From Pachyseris speciosa (lineage: Eukaryota; Cnidaria; Anthozoa; Scleractinia; Pachyseridae), in the NCBI GenBank assembly GCA_016490735.1, contig JAEMWC010000653.1, positions 292,501-356,500 on the forward strand: DNA of 64,000 bases, written 5' to 3'. Below the pieces are notes generated by a model. It was not told the origin of the DNA and did no database searches. It was given only the letters and a program-made list of their open reading frames with translations. The translations under genes and the position numbers were made by a program. This document shows, piece by piece, positions 34,501-40,740 of this stretch (position 1 is the stretch's first letter; the number at the start of each line of letters is the position of its first letter).

Positions 34501-37500
34501 TGCTAGAAAGTGACAACTGTAGAACTGTAGCTTACATATTCCTCATAGTACATTATTTTAGAACACCTTGGCTTGTGAAACCCGCCGGGCTGTGTACCGT
34601 AAGCCAGTTCTGATGTGGATGGTTCCGTGAGTGGAAAGCGTTACTCTGCATTGCCTCTGCTTTTAGGTGTAATCTTGTAGTCGAAAAACATTCCATTTTG
34701 GAAAATAGGTACCCAAAGGAAACATGCGTGGGATACACTGTCCACACTGCATTGCAAACTTGGCATCTCATTAGCATTAACGGACTTACAAGTCGATGAC
34801 ATAAGTGTGGAATACAAAAGGTATCCCACACAAAAAGCGGTAGGACTACCGTGAATTGCTTCCTTCTACGCTCCGGCTTTGTGTAAAGGGAACCAATGGC
34901 GTTATAACATTAATACCTCAAATTGCTCCAGACCTGTCTCAGAATTCAGATAAATATGTAAAATCTTATAGATCGCAACCTTTTTACCCACCGGTGGCCG
35001 CCATCTTGGAATACGCAATGACCTTGGAATTGATGACGTTTTACGGCTCCCTGGCTCCAAAGCTTCCACTTTTATTGTTGTTTTGATGTTTTCATCACAC
35101 AAATGCAGGCTTCTACAGTATATCTTGGAGCAAGAATATTCTTCTGAGGAAGAGCAACCGAGAAATGACAACGGCGAGGAAAATGAATGTATAGTATTAG
35201 AAACGGAAAGAAATCGTGAACTTAACTCCACGATTGGTGTTCAGAAATTCCCACTGAAATAGCCTGTTCCAGGCTCTCAGATATTTGGGGCGAGCGAGCG
35301 AGAACGAGCGAAGAAAATTTAGCGGGGCTGGGGAGGAGGGGAGGGTAAGGAGGAAAGTCTCACCCCAGTCCCCGCGCGATTTTCTTCCCTCGTTCTTCGC
35401 TTGTTGTTTCGTGTTTCGCTCTTCGCTCACCTTAAATATCTGAGAGCCTGGAAGAGGCTACACCGAAATGGCGTGTGTGTGCTGTTAGAAATTAAAAACA
35501 TCTCGGACAGATGACCGAAAGAAAGTTTTATCCAGCGGAGTGGGTGTTTATTGGAAATATGTATGTTATTCTTAAAGCCCAGCGTTTAGGGATCTTATAA
35601 CATCATCTGGACACCGTTTATGCCATGTTTTTAGGTCTTGTAATTTCCACTCAGTGCTGTTCTCGAACGTTTTTGCCATTGCTACCATTCATCTTACGGT
35701 TCCCGAAAGAATGATCACTATGTGACACAATTCATTGGTGAATGAAATCAACCTTAATATAAAAAAAACATACTTGAAAACTGAAAAGTTAACTTTGAAA
35801 TAACCTTTTGATGTTCGTTTACATGGACACATCGTGCCAATCTAACGCACCGCGCTACCTTGATCCATCTTTCTTTCAGTTTTTTTATCTTTTGGAATTT
35901 TATGTACACTAAGTGCCTGTTTTTTTTCTTGCTTTTTGTGGTGTAATTCCAGCCGTACGCGCTACAATTTAGCGTGTTTTCGCCAAAAGAAGCAGTACAA
36001 ATTGCTCCAAAAATCGCCAACAGGGAGTCCAGCGTAAGACGTCATCAATCCCATAGATCATTGCGTATTCCAAGATGGCGGCCACCGGTGAAATCACAAG
36101 GCCAAAAGCGCGAAATTTGAAGTAATTTTCGCGAAAACGATTGCGATCTATAAGTTTTTACATATTTATCTGGATTCCGTGAGAGGTGTGGAGCAATTTG
36201 AGGCAGCAATGTTATAACACCATTGGTTGCCTTTAAAATGGCTTTCTTGAGAAAGTCATGTATAAATTTTTCTCGCTTGCGCGTAATATTCAGTGCAGAT
36301 TTTACCAAAATACAGCACAATACGGTGAATACTGTGACAATGCCTCCTTTATGAAGCCAGGAAGCGCTCTAGATTGATCCTTGAAACTGCTCTATAACAC
36401 AAAGTTTCAATTCGTGCAATACTTGAGACGCATCTTAAGCTATGAGATCAGCGTGAATGCACCCCACACTTTCTGTAACGTAGCCGTGTTCTTCAGGAAG
36501 AAACTTTTTCTTTTGTTTTACAGTTGACCAATCTGCGGCCCAAGACCGTTGCGCCTGCACCTCCCCAAAATAGTGTAACAGTCAGCCGAGCCTCTTCCAT
36601 GGGACTCACACTTGACACTACACCAACACCACGACTTACCTCTACCGTGGCACCCTTACCAGGCCATACTGTGCCCTCACGCATTGAAAACACTCCCGGT
36701 AGCTATCGGCCTCAAAGACCACAGGCGCCACAAATGGAGTCTCTGCGTCCGCGGATTCCATCTTCGTCCAACATGTCACCTCGTCCGCAGCCTCCAGGCG
36801 TAACTTACGTTCCTAACTATGACCCTGGATTAGCAGGAAGATCATTGCCAAGTCAGCCTGTGGGGTTAAGAGCTCCTTCGGCAACAAACTTCTCCAATTC
36901 AACCCGCCCTCGGTTTAACACTCCCCCCACAGCTCAGCCTGTCATAAGAATGCAAGGACCTATCGTCAGCCCCGGGGGACCAAGGAGCATAGCACCTCCA
37001 TCAAGTCGCCCGTTACCGACAGTTACAGTCCATCCACAAACTCAGACTCCATCCAGTGCTACCTCTGTGAGGGTTCAGCAAGATCTACAGGCGTATGGAT
37101 ACCCCGCGCAAAGCGTCTACAATGGTGGACAGCCCGGGCCGAGATTCAATGTGGCCTCACAGATGAGGCCTCAAAGAACTCCACACCCGCAGAATGCACC
37201 CCCTCAGATTTCACCGGGTGCCAGGACTCCAGCGTATCCGCAGGCACCGATTCAAGCGTCATCACCTCAACGCATCATGCAACAGCCGATGCATCTAGAA
37301 CAACAGACTGCCCAACTTCCAAGACCCTCAGTCCCGATAAGAGCTAGTCCACCAGTGCAGATGCAAGCTTCTCCACACGCTGTTAATCAACCTCGACCTC
37401 AGCAGGCTCAGCAGTCCGATGTGGCGTATTACCAGCAGGTGCCTGGACCCCCGAGACAAGCCGCCCCTACTCAACCTCCCCCTAATTATGGGCCAGTGGC

Positions 37501-37897
37501 GGTCAGAGCCCCTCCTCCGCAACAAGCAGGGATAGCACCGCAGCCCTCTCCTGTTGTACGGTCGTCACCCACGGTGCATGGGAAGGAAGCCCCTCCAAAG
37601 CCCAGCGTGTCCATCGCAGTGGTGACAAGCGGCATCGTGTTGTCGTGGAACATGGTGCTGGAGGAGAGACATGCCACCATCGTGAACTATCAATTGTTTG
37701 CGCTGCAAGATGGCGGGACGCCGGAAAACGGGCACCAGTGGAAGAAAATCGGTGTTGTAAAGGCGCTGCCCCTTCCAATGGCGTGCACACTGACTCAATT
37801 TTTACCCGGCAACAAATACCATTTTGCGGTGCGTGCTACCGATGATACGGGGCGACTTGGACCTTTTAGTGACCCTTGCACTATCACGCTCAAATAA
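13543..37897 (+). CDS. ATF7IP: ATF7IP-like (MCAF1) gene, SETDB1 cofactor; proposed exon chain
   Basis: Vertebrate ATF7IP binds and stabilises the H3K9 methyltransferase SETDB1 and links it to transcriptional silencing in the nucleus. Exons I can support: 13,543-13,586 (ATG at 13,555), 13,672-13,700, 32,365-33,200, 34,253-34,462 and 36,524-37,897. All join in phase and give 826 residues. The C-terminal 98 residues are a fibronectin-III domain with the family signature VKALPLPMACTLTQF, which is the basis for the name. Residues 300-369 are predicted coiled coil. The middle is Pro/Gln-rich and low complexity. The link from 13.7 to 32.4 kb across an 18.7 kb intron rests on phase compatibility (A|CG gives Thr) and strong splice sites. 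RNA evidence could add exons or break that link. An alternative exon from 35,118 is described separately. Confidence 0.7.
13672..13700 (+). CDS. ATF7IP: ATF7IP-like microexon 2 (29 nt), completes the nuclear signal
   Basis: The exon lies between a tttgtttag acceptor and a GTGAGT donor. It starts with one base that completes Arg11, then encodes KVEDGVTSS and leaves one base. That base plus CG of the exon at 32,365 makes Thr21. The phase match on both sides supports this microexon. Confidence 0.55.
14368..14782. mobile_element. PIF/Harbinger-type MITE (ggccggttacag)
   Basis: The terminal inverted repeats read gccggttacagacgagcaag and end with the reverse complement cttgctcgtctgtaaccggc. Both sides are flanked by TTA (14,365-14,367 and 14,783-14,785), the three-base target duplication of Harbinger elements. 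The interior is filled with short direct and inverted copies of acaagtttt.cttgacaag, giving a complex folded structure. It is non-coding. Confidence 0.75.
15283..15321. repeat. (GTC)n trinucleotide microsatellite
   Basis: About ten consecutive GTC/GTT units run through this stretch. The surrounding 14.8-16.7 kb shows no gene or clear repeat boundary. Confidence 0.8.
16781..17757. mobile_element. DNA element with ttggttttcacgtgacg terminal inverted repeats, copy 1
   Basis: The left end tttggttttcacgtgacgtt is mirrored at the right end by gacgtcacgtgaaaaccaaa. The interior shares long blocks with 33,332-33,850 (cagtgcgtgacataaagatg, gaaaacatcgattc, aagaaagcctttgagatagc, ccatcatggcg). A further partial copy in the opposite orientation lies at 20,840-21,140. 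No transposase is visible, so the family is non-autonomous. Confidence 0.7.
17835..18263. repeat. Imperfect tandem duplication, about 260 bp period
   Basis: Blocks around acgtgcgaggcttccaac, cggcaaaccttttcac and tctagcttcacaac occur first at about 17,898-17,983 and again at about 18,174-18,260, with the same spacing and order. The two copies differ by scattered substitutions. No coding function is seen. Confidence 0.6.
18334..19290. mobile_element. Foldback repeat interrupted by a tRNA-derived SINE
   Basis: The left block 18,340-18,545 (agcttgtgggatgtggctgg, aagctgaagccactcaaaag, acagctgtttt, cctcatcagcatggcatagc) is repeated in inverse orientation in the right half. There it occurs in pieces at about 18,966-19,080 and 19,118-19,290. 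A SINE lies between the arms. The arms carry several copies of the caaggtagcgggcattac motif. Nothing codes for protein. Confidence 0.65.
18600..18944 (-). mobile_element. tRNA-derived SINE, copy 1
   Basis: On the minus strand the head at 18,944-18,881 reads like a tRNA gene: an A-box-like tatctcagtggtagagc and a B-box-like gggttcaaacc. The body, with accttttagg-type blocks and gttctttaacgtcccacaga, is shared with a second copy at 44,440-44,690. The homology of head plus body at two unrelated sites identifies a SINE family and not a functional tRNA. Confidence 0.75.
19526..19703. mobile_element. PIF/Harbinger-type MITE (ggccggttcagatgcc)
   Basis: The 178 bp element has terminal inverted repeats ggccggttcagatgccatac and gtacggcgtctgaaccgggc, with a one-base indel between them. 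TTA is duplicated at 19,523-19,525 and 19,704-19,706. It resembles the 14.4 kb MITE at its very ends but has a different interior. Confidence 0.75.
20740..21140. repeat. Rearranged copy of the ttggttttcacgtgacg family, inverted in part
   Basis: About 20,850-21,135 is the reverse complement of 17,225-17,530, sharing gcggacgcac-type ends, ccggatagttttcgagaatc and aaacgctcatagagcgtctt. The left part also matches the direct-orientation block around cgtgtgaatgtttgcaggct at 17.05 kb. The two loci can pair across about 3.3 kb. Confidence 0.6.
21224..21640. mobile_element. MITE (ttggccatgttctaaacgag), copy 1
   Basis: The terminal inverted repeats are ttggccatgttctaaacgag and ctcgtttagaacatggccaa. 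The interior is the reverse complement of the copy at 41,507-41,918, including the cgtcaactggtgacttttcg block. Two copies in opposite orientations with the same ends define a mobile family. Confidence 0.75.
21925..22424 (-). repeat. BEL/Pao 3' LTR
   Basis: This 500 bp LTR is TGTTGAGG...CAGCAACA on the plus strand and is identical to the other LTR at 27,756-28,255. Directly inside it (22,425-22,440, minus strand) is a purine-rich aaggggagccaga, a plausible polypurine tract for plus-strand priming. Confidence 0.95.
22540..27726 (-). CDS. BEL/Pao polyprotein lacking reverse transcriptase
   Basis: I start at the ATG at 27,726 (MDKES); the frame is open slightly upstream but without ATG. Order seen: a charged coiled-coil N-terminus, a gag-like DUF1759 region (about 26,900-26,350), CCHC-like zinc motifs (about 26,110-25,930), an aspartic-protease-like domain with LDACSTGTF near 25,725, RNase H with SDAS near 24,670, and RLELTAAS, TDSTT and DDASRG. 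Next comes an integrase with a HHCC zinc finger (about 23,660-23,530) and a D,D,E core (VDFFGPF, RSDQG, GVWERQ). A DUF5641-like tail is last. Between WYIPHH and DEIEEEF near 24,820 the whole RT palm and fingers, including the YVDD-type box, are absent. There are no stops or frameshifts over 1,728 codons. Confidence 0.93.
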   Translation of the reverse strand: MDKESQIQADQAVEDDELGSVNSGAVGVSRPKRSTKRTEKGKSYIAHIRWTDCHSLQKKVSRQIDQIVSSTENAENVDVVENILAAFRITCEELKLAVAALLSDLETDEELNVANDWYAEQYSRANNIIETTEQWISSAKNKIEDSLESRSTSTRHTGSSRRSKASSSKSSIASGRAKEKAKAAELKAKVALLERKQELEQKAERLRLEEQLAVAEARERAYAEIENGAMGEELSTSNVPSVQPKVPQPESYPQLNPLVPEFHVKPNAAQSASSGFQEVFIQQNKLTEMLVEQHQQSLLPSLQITKFAGDPLEYSSFVTSFESQIESKLRSNDVRLRYLEQYLEGEPKELIKGCLHLDEQSGYPEAKKLLREKYGDPYKICNGYIKKFNEWPYIRLGDDLALDRFCTFLTQCRSAMTSLAFLAVLDHPHNLQSLVKKLPLPLQDRWRREANKLRLSRETIPAFADFVSFVKTEVGIAMDPIFSREALNRVVEPDRSRKDKYINKPKVAGDRLRPSSYVSSHATTIDTNTRITAEANLVCQLCRKVHDLDDCQEYLKKNIQERREFLKEKGFCFACYGTGHRSSGCARRRTCKTCSRRHPTGLHDETFQLNPTAAKQQSSAKTSMNDQTNEAVCHVVGTGTAITAVPIVPVKLKTAGSEVLTYAMLDACSTGTFILEDVAASLGLSGVDTKLMIKTMNGSELLDTKALNGLIASDLNGNNSIHLPKTFTKEDITAVEEDVPTPELAQRWSHLKRIEEELPPRLPGAKVGLLIGSNCPKALEPMDVVASENGGPFAVKTFAGWAIVGPLNMCNKEHSTVNCNRIATKEIGSKRLFDHHFMVEDRVKEIVTPQALNEMFELDFSERSKGKELEHSQEDRNFLQMVNEGVTRTDDGHYEIPLPLRLRNVRFPGNREQVLHRAYWLKKKLNRNSAFYADYVNFMNDIIAKGYARKVPSDRLTTDMGKVWYIPHHDEIEEEFRARWEKWRSHLSTLEHFSMDRCIKPVGFGSVISRQLHSFSDASTSGYGQVTYLRSQNDKGDLHCAFLMGKARLAPLKTMTIPRLELTAASVSVQVGKMIKRELDEPIDSETYWTDSTTVLKYIRNETKRFHVFVANRVQSIRDETSPSQWRYVDSKANPADDASRGLKGCELTAQQRWIAGPDFLRLPESEWPLPPSDLDEVPFDDPEVRKVNVLNTAVSEKSDILTRLARFSDWHKMKKCVARILRLKPKSIQQRLDPRTAAGSFRDEPKMNHQPLRVEELQRAEETIIKLVQSCAFPCEVEALQKILRGDCKDERHLTKAKKSEIKKSSALFRLDPVLDQNGLMRVGGRLNKSQEFSEDFKHPVILPKKSFVVDLVVRDAHERVAHAGRGITLNALRSQYWIVNGNSVVRHLIAKCVTCRRLRSPVGEQKMADLPKERITPAPPFTYSGVDFFGPFCIKEGRKELKRYGALFTCLSSRAVHIETANTLETDSFLSVLRRFIARRGPVREIRSDQGTNIVGAAKELKRALEEMNHDVIQDNLCKDHKADWVIRWKPNPPAASHMGGVWERQIRSVRSILTALLREHGRALDDESFRTLLTEVECIINSRPLTTPSSDPDDLDPLTPNHLLTMKSKIVMPPPGNFQKADVYLQKRWRRVQYLSNVFWSRWKKEYVHLLQQRVKWNRPKRNLQKGDLVLIVEDRLPRNCWSMARVIDTFPDSEGVVRSVKIATRTATLDRPIDKLVLLLENEA
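27756..28255 (-). repeat. BEL/Pao 5' LTR
   Basis: This copy is identical to 21,925-22,424 at every base I compared. It is followed on the right by TTACC, the target-site duplication. Transcription of the element would start here and run leftward. The polyprotein ATG lies only about 30 bp inside the LTR, so the primer-binding site must be within that short gap. Confidence 0.95.
28301..28701. mobile_element. MITE (ccgtaaaag) with TA target site, copy 1
   Basis: The ends ccgtaaaag and cttttacgg are flanked by TA on both sides (28,299-28,300 and 28,702-28,703), consistent with a Tc1/mariner-type target. The interior is a run of T/C-rich units of the form ctctctaataagcccc. A related copy lies at 42,891-43,040. 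Confidence 0.65.
28885..29160. repeat. Dispersed repeat family (accgaagtggaggtgaatag), copy 2
   Basis: It shares opening and closing blocks with 1,390-1,570 and carries an extra internal palindrome, tggtggatatttaccgagcg paired with ggaggtaaatatccaccac. The same tggatatttacc hairpin makes up the copy at 31.7 kb. Confidence 0.7.
29621..29935. repeat. Degenerate minisatellite, about 40 bp unit
   Basis: About six diverged copies of a unit like ggttcgattttgagcac followed by tttcgctcgaa and agttgaacacac occur at roughly 29,621, 29,662, 29,701, 29,741, 29,787 and 29,885. The unit length varies and indels are common, so it is old. No open frame runs through it. Confidence 0.6.
30532..30747. mobile_element. 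MITE (ggggcccgtttctcgaaag)
   Basis: The left end gggcccgtttctcgaaag is mirrored by ctttcgagaaacgcacgccc at the right end, with cttttcgg/ccgaaacg blocks just inside. A related copy with the same gcccgtttctcgaaaag start lies at 37,960-38,185. It is non-coding. Confidence 0.7.
30940..31195. repeat. G/C-homopolymer-rich dispersed repeat
   Basis: The stretch contains repeated ccccagggtgggg and gattttgacaat-type blocks, and a C run near 31,157-31,170. It has the look of a transposon fragment and encodes nothing recognisable. Confidence 0.4.
31253..31667 (+). pseudogene. DUF3504/Crypton-like gene fragment with in-frame stop
   Basis: Two spliceable pieces join in phase: 31,253-31,364 (donor GTAATG) and 31,501-31,667 (acceptor tttttttacag). 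The joined product reads through NTKKATKFGLAVFK, EWFQ, then PFEEMSPPELNKRLHKFYLLARK. This matches the pattern of the N-terminal region of the cnidarian DUF3504/Crypton-derived recombinase-like family. The frame from the ATG at 31,253 has a TAA at 31,295-31,297 and similarity is lost after ARK. It is therefore a 5' remnant of a broken gene, which is my inference from motif pattern. Confidence 0.5.
31724..31835. repeat. 112 bp hairpin element of the accgaagtggagg family, copy 3
   Basis: The stretch starts aacaactattcacctcagtg and ends cacttcggtgagtagttgtt. Inside, ggtggatattcacctcg pairs with cggtaaatatccacc. It shares these blocks with 28.9 kb and 1.4 kb and would form a strong hairpin. Confidence 0.7.
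32365..33200 (+). CDS. ATF7IP: ATF7IP-like large exon with 17-aa repeats
   Basis: A strong acceptor (ctatttctcctcag) and a GTAAGT donor bound this 836 nt exon (residues 22-299). It is Ser/Thr/Pro-rich and largely disordered. Starting at 32,661, 32,712 and 32,763 it encodes three copies of [MA][DN]FEVL[SG]TPPR at an exact 51 nt (17 residue) period. Each copy carries a TP site. No folded domain is recognised. The ATG at 32,383 is in a different frame and should not be used. Confidence 0.75.
33332..33850. mobile_element. DNA element with ttggttttcacgtgacg ends, copy 2 (intronic)
   Basis: The ends cttggttttcacgtgacgcc and gcgtgactgaaaaccaag are inverted. The interior is colinear with 16.8-17.2 kb and 33.7-33.8 kb blocks (actcgagtacgggatatcgc also occurs at 19.47 kb). 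It lies in the intron between the ATF7IP-like exons at 32.4 and 34.25 kb. Confidence 0.7.
34253..34462 (+). CDS. ATF7IP: ATF7IP-like coiled-coil exon
   Basis: This 210 nt exon (residues 300-369) has phase 0 on both sides, an acceptor (tgtctttattag) and a GTAAGT donor. It encodes a charged helix with heptad spacing (VVEERMNQIE, LALLEKENKALREYAKRLE). That matches the place and type of the ATF7IP coiled-coil region that precedes the Pro/Gln-rich part. The alternative AG at 34,260 would give an immediate stop. Confidence 0.7.
35118..35264 (+). other. Possible alternative ATF7IP-like exon
   Basis: After tandem acceptors (aaatgcag, ttctacag) a phase-compatible frame opens: YILEQEYSSEEE..., with ECIVLE resembling a SUMO-interacting motif, ending at a stop at 35,262-35,264. 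The reference family has an acidic SIM segment in a similar place, but no good phase-0 donor is present. Using it would either truncate the protein or require the weak ATA|GTATTA donor. The segment lies between the inverted repeat arms, so it may be transposon-derived. Confidence 0.25.
35267..35453. mobile_element. MITE (ttccaggctctcagatattt)
   Basis: This 187 bp palindromic element has ttccaggctctcagatattt at the left end and aaatatctgagagcctggaa, its exact reverse complement, at the right end. The interior is G/A-rich then C/T-rich (gcgagcgagaacgagcgaag and its inverted counterpart). Confidence 0.75.
36524..37897 (+). CDS. ATF7IP: ATF7IP-like terminal exon: Pro/Gln-rich region and fibronectin-III domain
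   Basis: The acceptor cttttgttttacag precedes TTG at 36,524, and the exon ends at the TAA at 37,895-37,897 (457 residues). The first 360 residues are rich in Pro, Gln, Ser and Arg, as in ATF7IP. The final 98 residues are a fibronectin-III domain with GIVLSWNMVLE, QWKKIGVVKALPLPMACTLT and YHFAVRATD. In mammalian ATF7IP this domain binds MBD1 and other partners. This is the best-supported part of the gene. Confidence 0.92.
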   Translation: MTNLRPKTVAPAPPQNSVTVSRASSMGLTLDTTPTPRLTSTVAPLPGHTVPSRIENTPGSYRPQRPQAPQMESLRPRIPSSSNMSPRPQPPGVTYVPNYDPGLAGRSLPSQPVGLRAPSATNFSNSTRPRFNTPPTAQPVIRMQGPIVSPGGPRSIAPPSSRPLPTVTVHPQTQTPSSATSVRVQQDLQAYGYPAQSVYNGGQPGPRFNVASQMRPQRTPHPQNAPPQISPGARTPAYPQAPIQASSPQRIMQQPMHLEQQTAQLPRPSVPIRASPPVQMQASPHAVNQPRPQQAQQSDVAYYQQVPGPPRQAAPTQPPPNYGPVAVRAPPPQQAGIAPQPSPVVRSSPTVHGKEAPPKPSVSIAVVTSGIVLSWNMVLEERHATIVNYQLFALQDGGTPENGHQWKKIGVVKALPLPMACTLTQFLPGNKYHFAVRATDDTGRLGPFSDPCTITLK

Positions 37898-37954
37898 TCT
37901 TCTATCCTCAAACCCTTTAAATGTTTAGGGAAATCTTTGTTTTGTACCTTTGAT

Positions 37955-38185
37955 GCCCCTAGGCCCGTTTCTCGAAAAGTTCCGATAACTTTCCGGGCCA
38001 GAAACCAAATCTATTCGCAAAGCGCTCCCAAGCAGACGTTGGATTTTTATAAGTATTTTTATCGCCGTAGAATTTTCTGGAAAAAGCCGTTAAAGTTTCA
38101 ACGAAAAGCTACTACGGTACCCGCCAAAGAAATGTTAAAAATTACCCGACATGTTATCGGACGTTCAAGAAACAGGCCGCTCGAC
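37955..38185. mobile_element. Diverged copy of the gcccgtttctcgaaag MITE
   Basis: It begins ggcccgtttctcgaaaagtt directly after the 3' end of the ATF7IP-like coding region and ends in acgttcaagaaacaggccgc. It probably lies in the 3' untranslated region. An AATAAA-type signal occurs later near 38,970. The 38.2-39.9 kb stretch otherwise shows only G/C-homopolymer repeats and no gene. Confidence 0.5.
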
Positions 38186-39898
38186 CCTTCCGCTCCCAAG
38201 AGACTGCAAGTTTGAAGTCCGAAGTGAACTCTTGGAACACGAAGCAAAAACTACTTGTATTTGAATGGAAGTACTTCAGGCATTTTTGGAAGACTGAAAC
38301 TCTTTTGGTAAAAAGCCTCGGTTACATTACTGTTTTCAGTTGCCTTGGGCATTTACACTGATAGAAAGGAGTCGCGTGAGTAGTGACTTGTCCTGCAGTT
38401 CATGTGAGGTCGATCCGAGATGTATACGGATGCTTCGTGAAGACGCTGACAGAACTGCTTGCGCTTTGTACATTTCTCTGTATTCGGACACGTTCCTCTT
38501 GGACTGTTCTGAATGAGAACACTCGGAATGGACCGTAACCTCGATCATTCGCGGCGTACTCCATTCTGGGAGTGAACAGAATGATCTCTTGTATAATTCC
38601 TTCCCCAGATCGAAACGAAACGAAAGAATAGGAAATTAATTGATTCGCTTTATTTTGATGTTCCTAAACTAACCCAAGGGAATGTGTCCACAGTTCGTCT
38701 TAAAGAAAAAATATTAATATATCAAACTTATAAATTAACTACTCCACGCTACGAAGAGAATGCAGACGTGGACAAAACATTTTATTGCTTGGGGGATACA
38801 TATATACAGTTATTTTGTACAGACTCTGTTTTTTCTTCTGTTATTTGTTTGCATTTACCAATGAAAGAGTGCCTTGCACAATGGTAGGGGTGCCAGTAAT
38901 ATGTTTTCTTGTGCCTGTGTTTGGTTCCACAACGTTTTAAGAATAACGCATGGAAAAAGGTGTCTTGTACGAATAAAGAAACCTAATTCACCTCCCTCAA
39001 CAGGGTTTTCAAAATGGGGAAAAGTACAAGGGGGGAAATGCAGAGTAGTCGGTGGAAGAGGGGTTTGCCCCTCCTGTAGGGGTGGGGGGGGGGGGGTTGG
39101 GGCCTCCCCTAGGAACTTTTGGAAATCTGCATGCTCTGAGGTGCAATCTGTTGCTTTTCAGGCCCAAAAAGTTACTTTTAGTTCTTTGCATACTTTTACC
39201 ATTTTGAAGCTAGATGTGGAGAAAGAAACAAGTCGTCAAATAGCAGGATTAAATGTGAGTTTTCCGCGGGTAAACACAAATGGTTTCCACGGCTGGTTTC
39301 CGATCCACAGCAGTCTGTGATGCTGGAACGCGAACAGTCAGAAAAAACAAAATGTTTTATCTTTAACTTTAATCCATAGGTATTGCTATTTTAATTTGGG
39401 CTGAAATTTTGATCCCATCATCTTTTACTTCAACTCATACTTTGGAATACCAAAAGTACCCGGGGCTAACGCTCGATGTAGCGGGTGACTTGCGTCGGGC
39501 GCCGGCTGCTTTTGAAAACACTGCCTTAAACGCAACCATTTCTCGAAATACTTGTTGGTAGATTTAGCAACACTAAAAGACAACGCAACGTCAAATGAGA
39601 ACGTGAAAGCGTGCGGAAAGGACTGAACACGACTCCCGGTGCTCAATTTGCTGCCCTAGTCGGTTTTTAGACTTGCGCACGCCGTTGTCACGGACGTCAC
39701 GTCTTCGGAAAATGAGCAAATACCCCGACATGTGCCGTCAGTCAGTAATTTCACCTTTTGCCAAGCCATCAACTTCATACGCTTTACAGTCTTCACGGCC
39801 TTAACACATTGTATCTTAGACTTTCCCAAAGTCCGGTTTTGTTTTTATCTTTCGTGACGGAAAACGGACTTTTCTCACCTGCATCGCGCCATATTTTA

Positions 39899-40201
39899 AG
39901 CCGCGGCTACACGAGCGATTTTTCACTCCCGCCGGTGATGCGATTTTTTCAATTTTGTCGCGTCACCAGCGCGCGATGAAAATCGCAAGTGTAGCCACCC
40001 TTGAACGTCGCAAGAAAAAAATCGCGAGAAATTGAATGAGTTTAATTTTTCGCGATTCTTTTTCTGCGATTTTTTGAGCTGTCGCATCACCTGTGCGAGG
40101 GTGGCTACACGGGTGATTTTCATCGCGCGCCGGCGACGCGACAATTTTACAAAAAATCGCATCACCATCGCAAGCAAAAAATCGCTCGTGTAGCCGCGGC
40201 T
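39899..40201. mobile_element. PIF/Harbinger-type MITE (agccgcggctacacgagcga)
   Basis: The terminal inverted repeats agccgcggctacacgagcga and tcgctcgtgtagccgcggct are flanked by TTA at 39,896-39,898 and 40,202-40,204. Internal blocks of aaaaaatcgc and gcgatttttt are repeated in both orientations. It ends 85 bp before the RecQ-like frame. Confidence 0.85.
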
Positions 40202-40285
40202 TTAGGTCGGCGGTGTGTCGGAGGCGTGGCAGCGTCGGTCTCCAATCAGATAACACCATCATTAAATGACGTCATTTTAAGAGCG

Positions 40286-40740
40286 ATGGATGGAGGTGCG
40301 AGAAGCCATTAACTTCGGGCTAAATAATTTAGGCTTCAAAACAATCAGAGGAAATCAGCGGAAAGTTGTGGAGGCATTCTTTAGTGGTCGCGTTGTATTA
40401 ATGATTGCGCCCACCGGCAGTGGAAAAAGTCTGACGTTCCACCTCTCGCCGTTTGTGCTAAACTTCTTCAAACAAGGCGAGGCAGAAACTGTTGAAACAG
40501 TTTGCCTCTTAATTTTTCCGTTAGTTTCGTTGATGAGAGACCAAGTGTCAAACCCTCGCGAGAAGGGAGTGAAAGCTGTCGTTCTGGGACCAGAGAGTTC
40601 CTATGCTCAAAATAAAGACGCTTCTGACGGCAAATTCAACCTTGTATTTGCTAGTCCCGAGGCGCTCGTTCCAGCCTAACTCTTAGCATTGAAGGACAAG
40701 ATTGAAGCCGTGTTCATTGATGAAGTGTAAAATGTTGATG
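40286..40740 (+). pseudogene. RecQ-type DEAD/H helicase fragment, broken
   Basis: From an ATG at 40,290 a 129-codon frame encodes the start of a RecQ-like helicase. It has an N-terminal FGFKTIR-GNQ-type Q motif, Walker A PTGSGKS at residues 41-47 (Lys46), and motif Ia IFPLVSLMRDQV. A TAA at 40,677 interrupts it. Reading on in the same frame gives LLALKDKIEAVFIDEV and then a second stop exactly where the DExH box should complete. No later helicase motifs follow. Two stops plus loss of the rest indicate a pseudogene. RecQ-like fragments are common in coral genomes (general knowledge), and this one may be transposon-borne. Confidence 0.75.

Larger units (their letters stand above)
34877..36233. 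repeat. Inverted repeat pair in the ATF7IP-like intron
   Basis: The block 34,885-35,060 (caatggcgttataacatt, cagataaatatgtaaa, ggtggccgccatcttggaat) recurs as reverse complement at 36,015-36,230. The arms of about 180 bp are 950 bp apart and enclose a small MITE and a candidate alternative exon. The transcript could fold into a long intronic hairpin. Confidence 0.65.

Noticed and set aside
38874..39320. 148-codon plus-strand frame with poly-Gly
   Set aside because: It runs through a G-homopolymer repeat present elsewhere; no domain. It is transposon-derived sequence.
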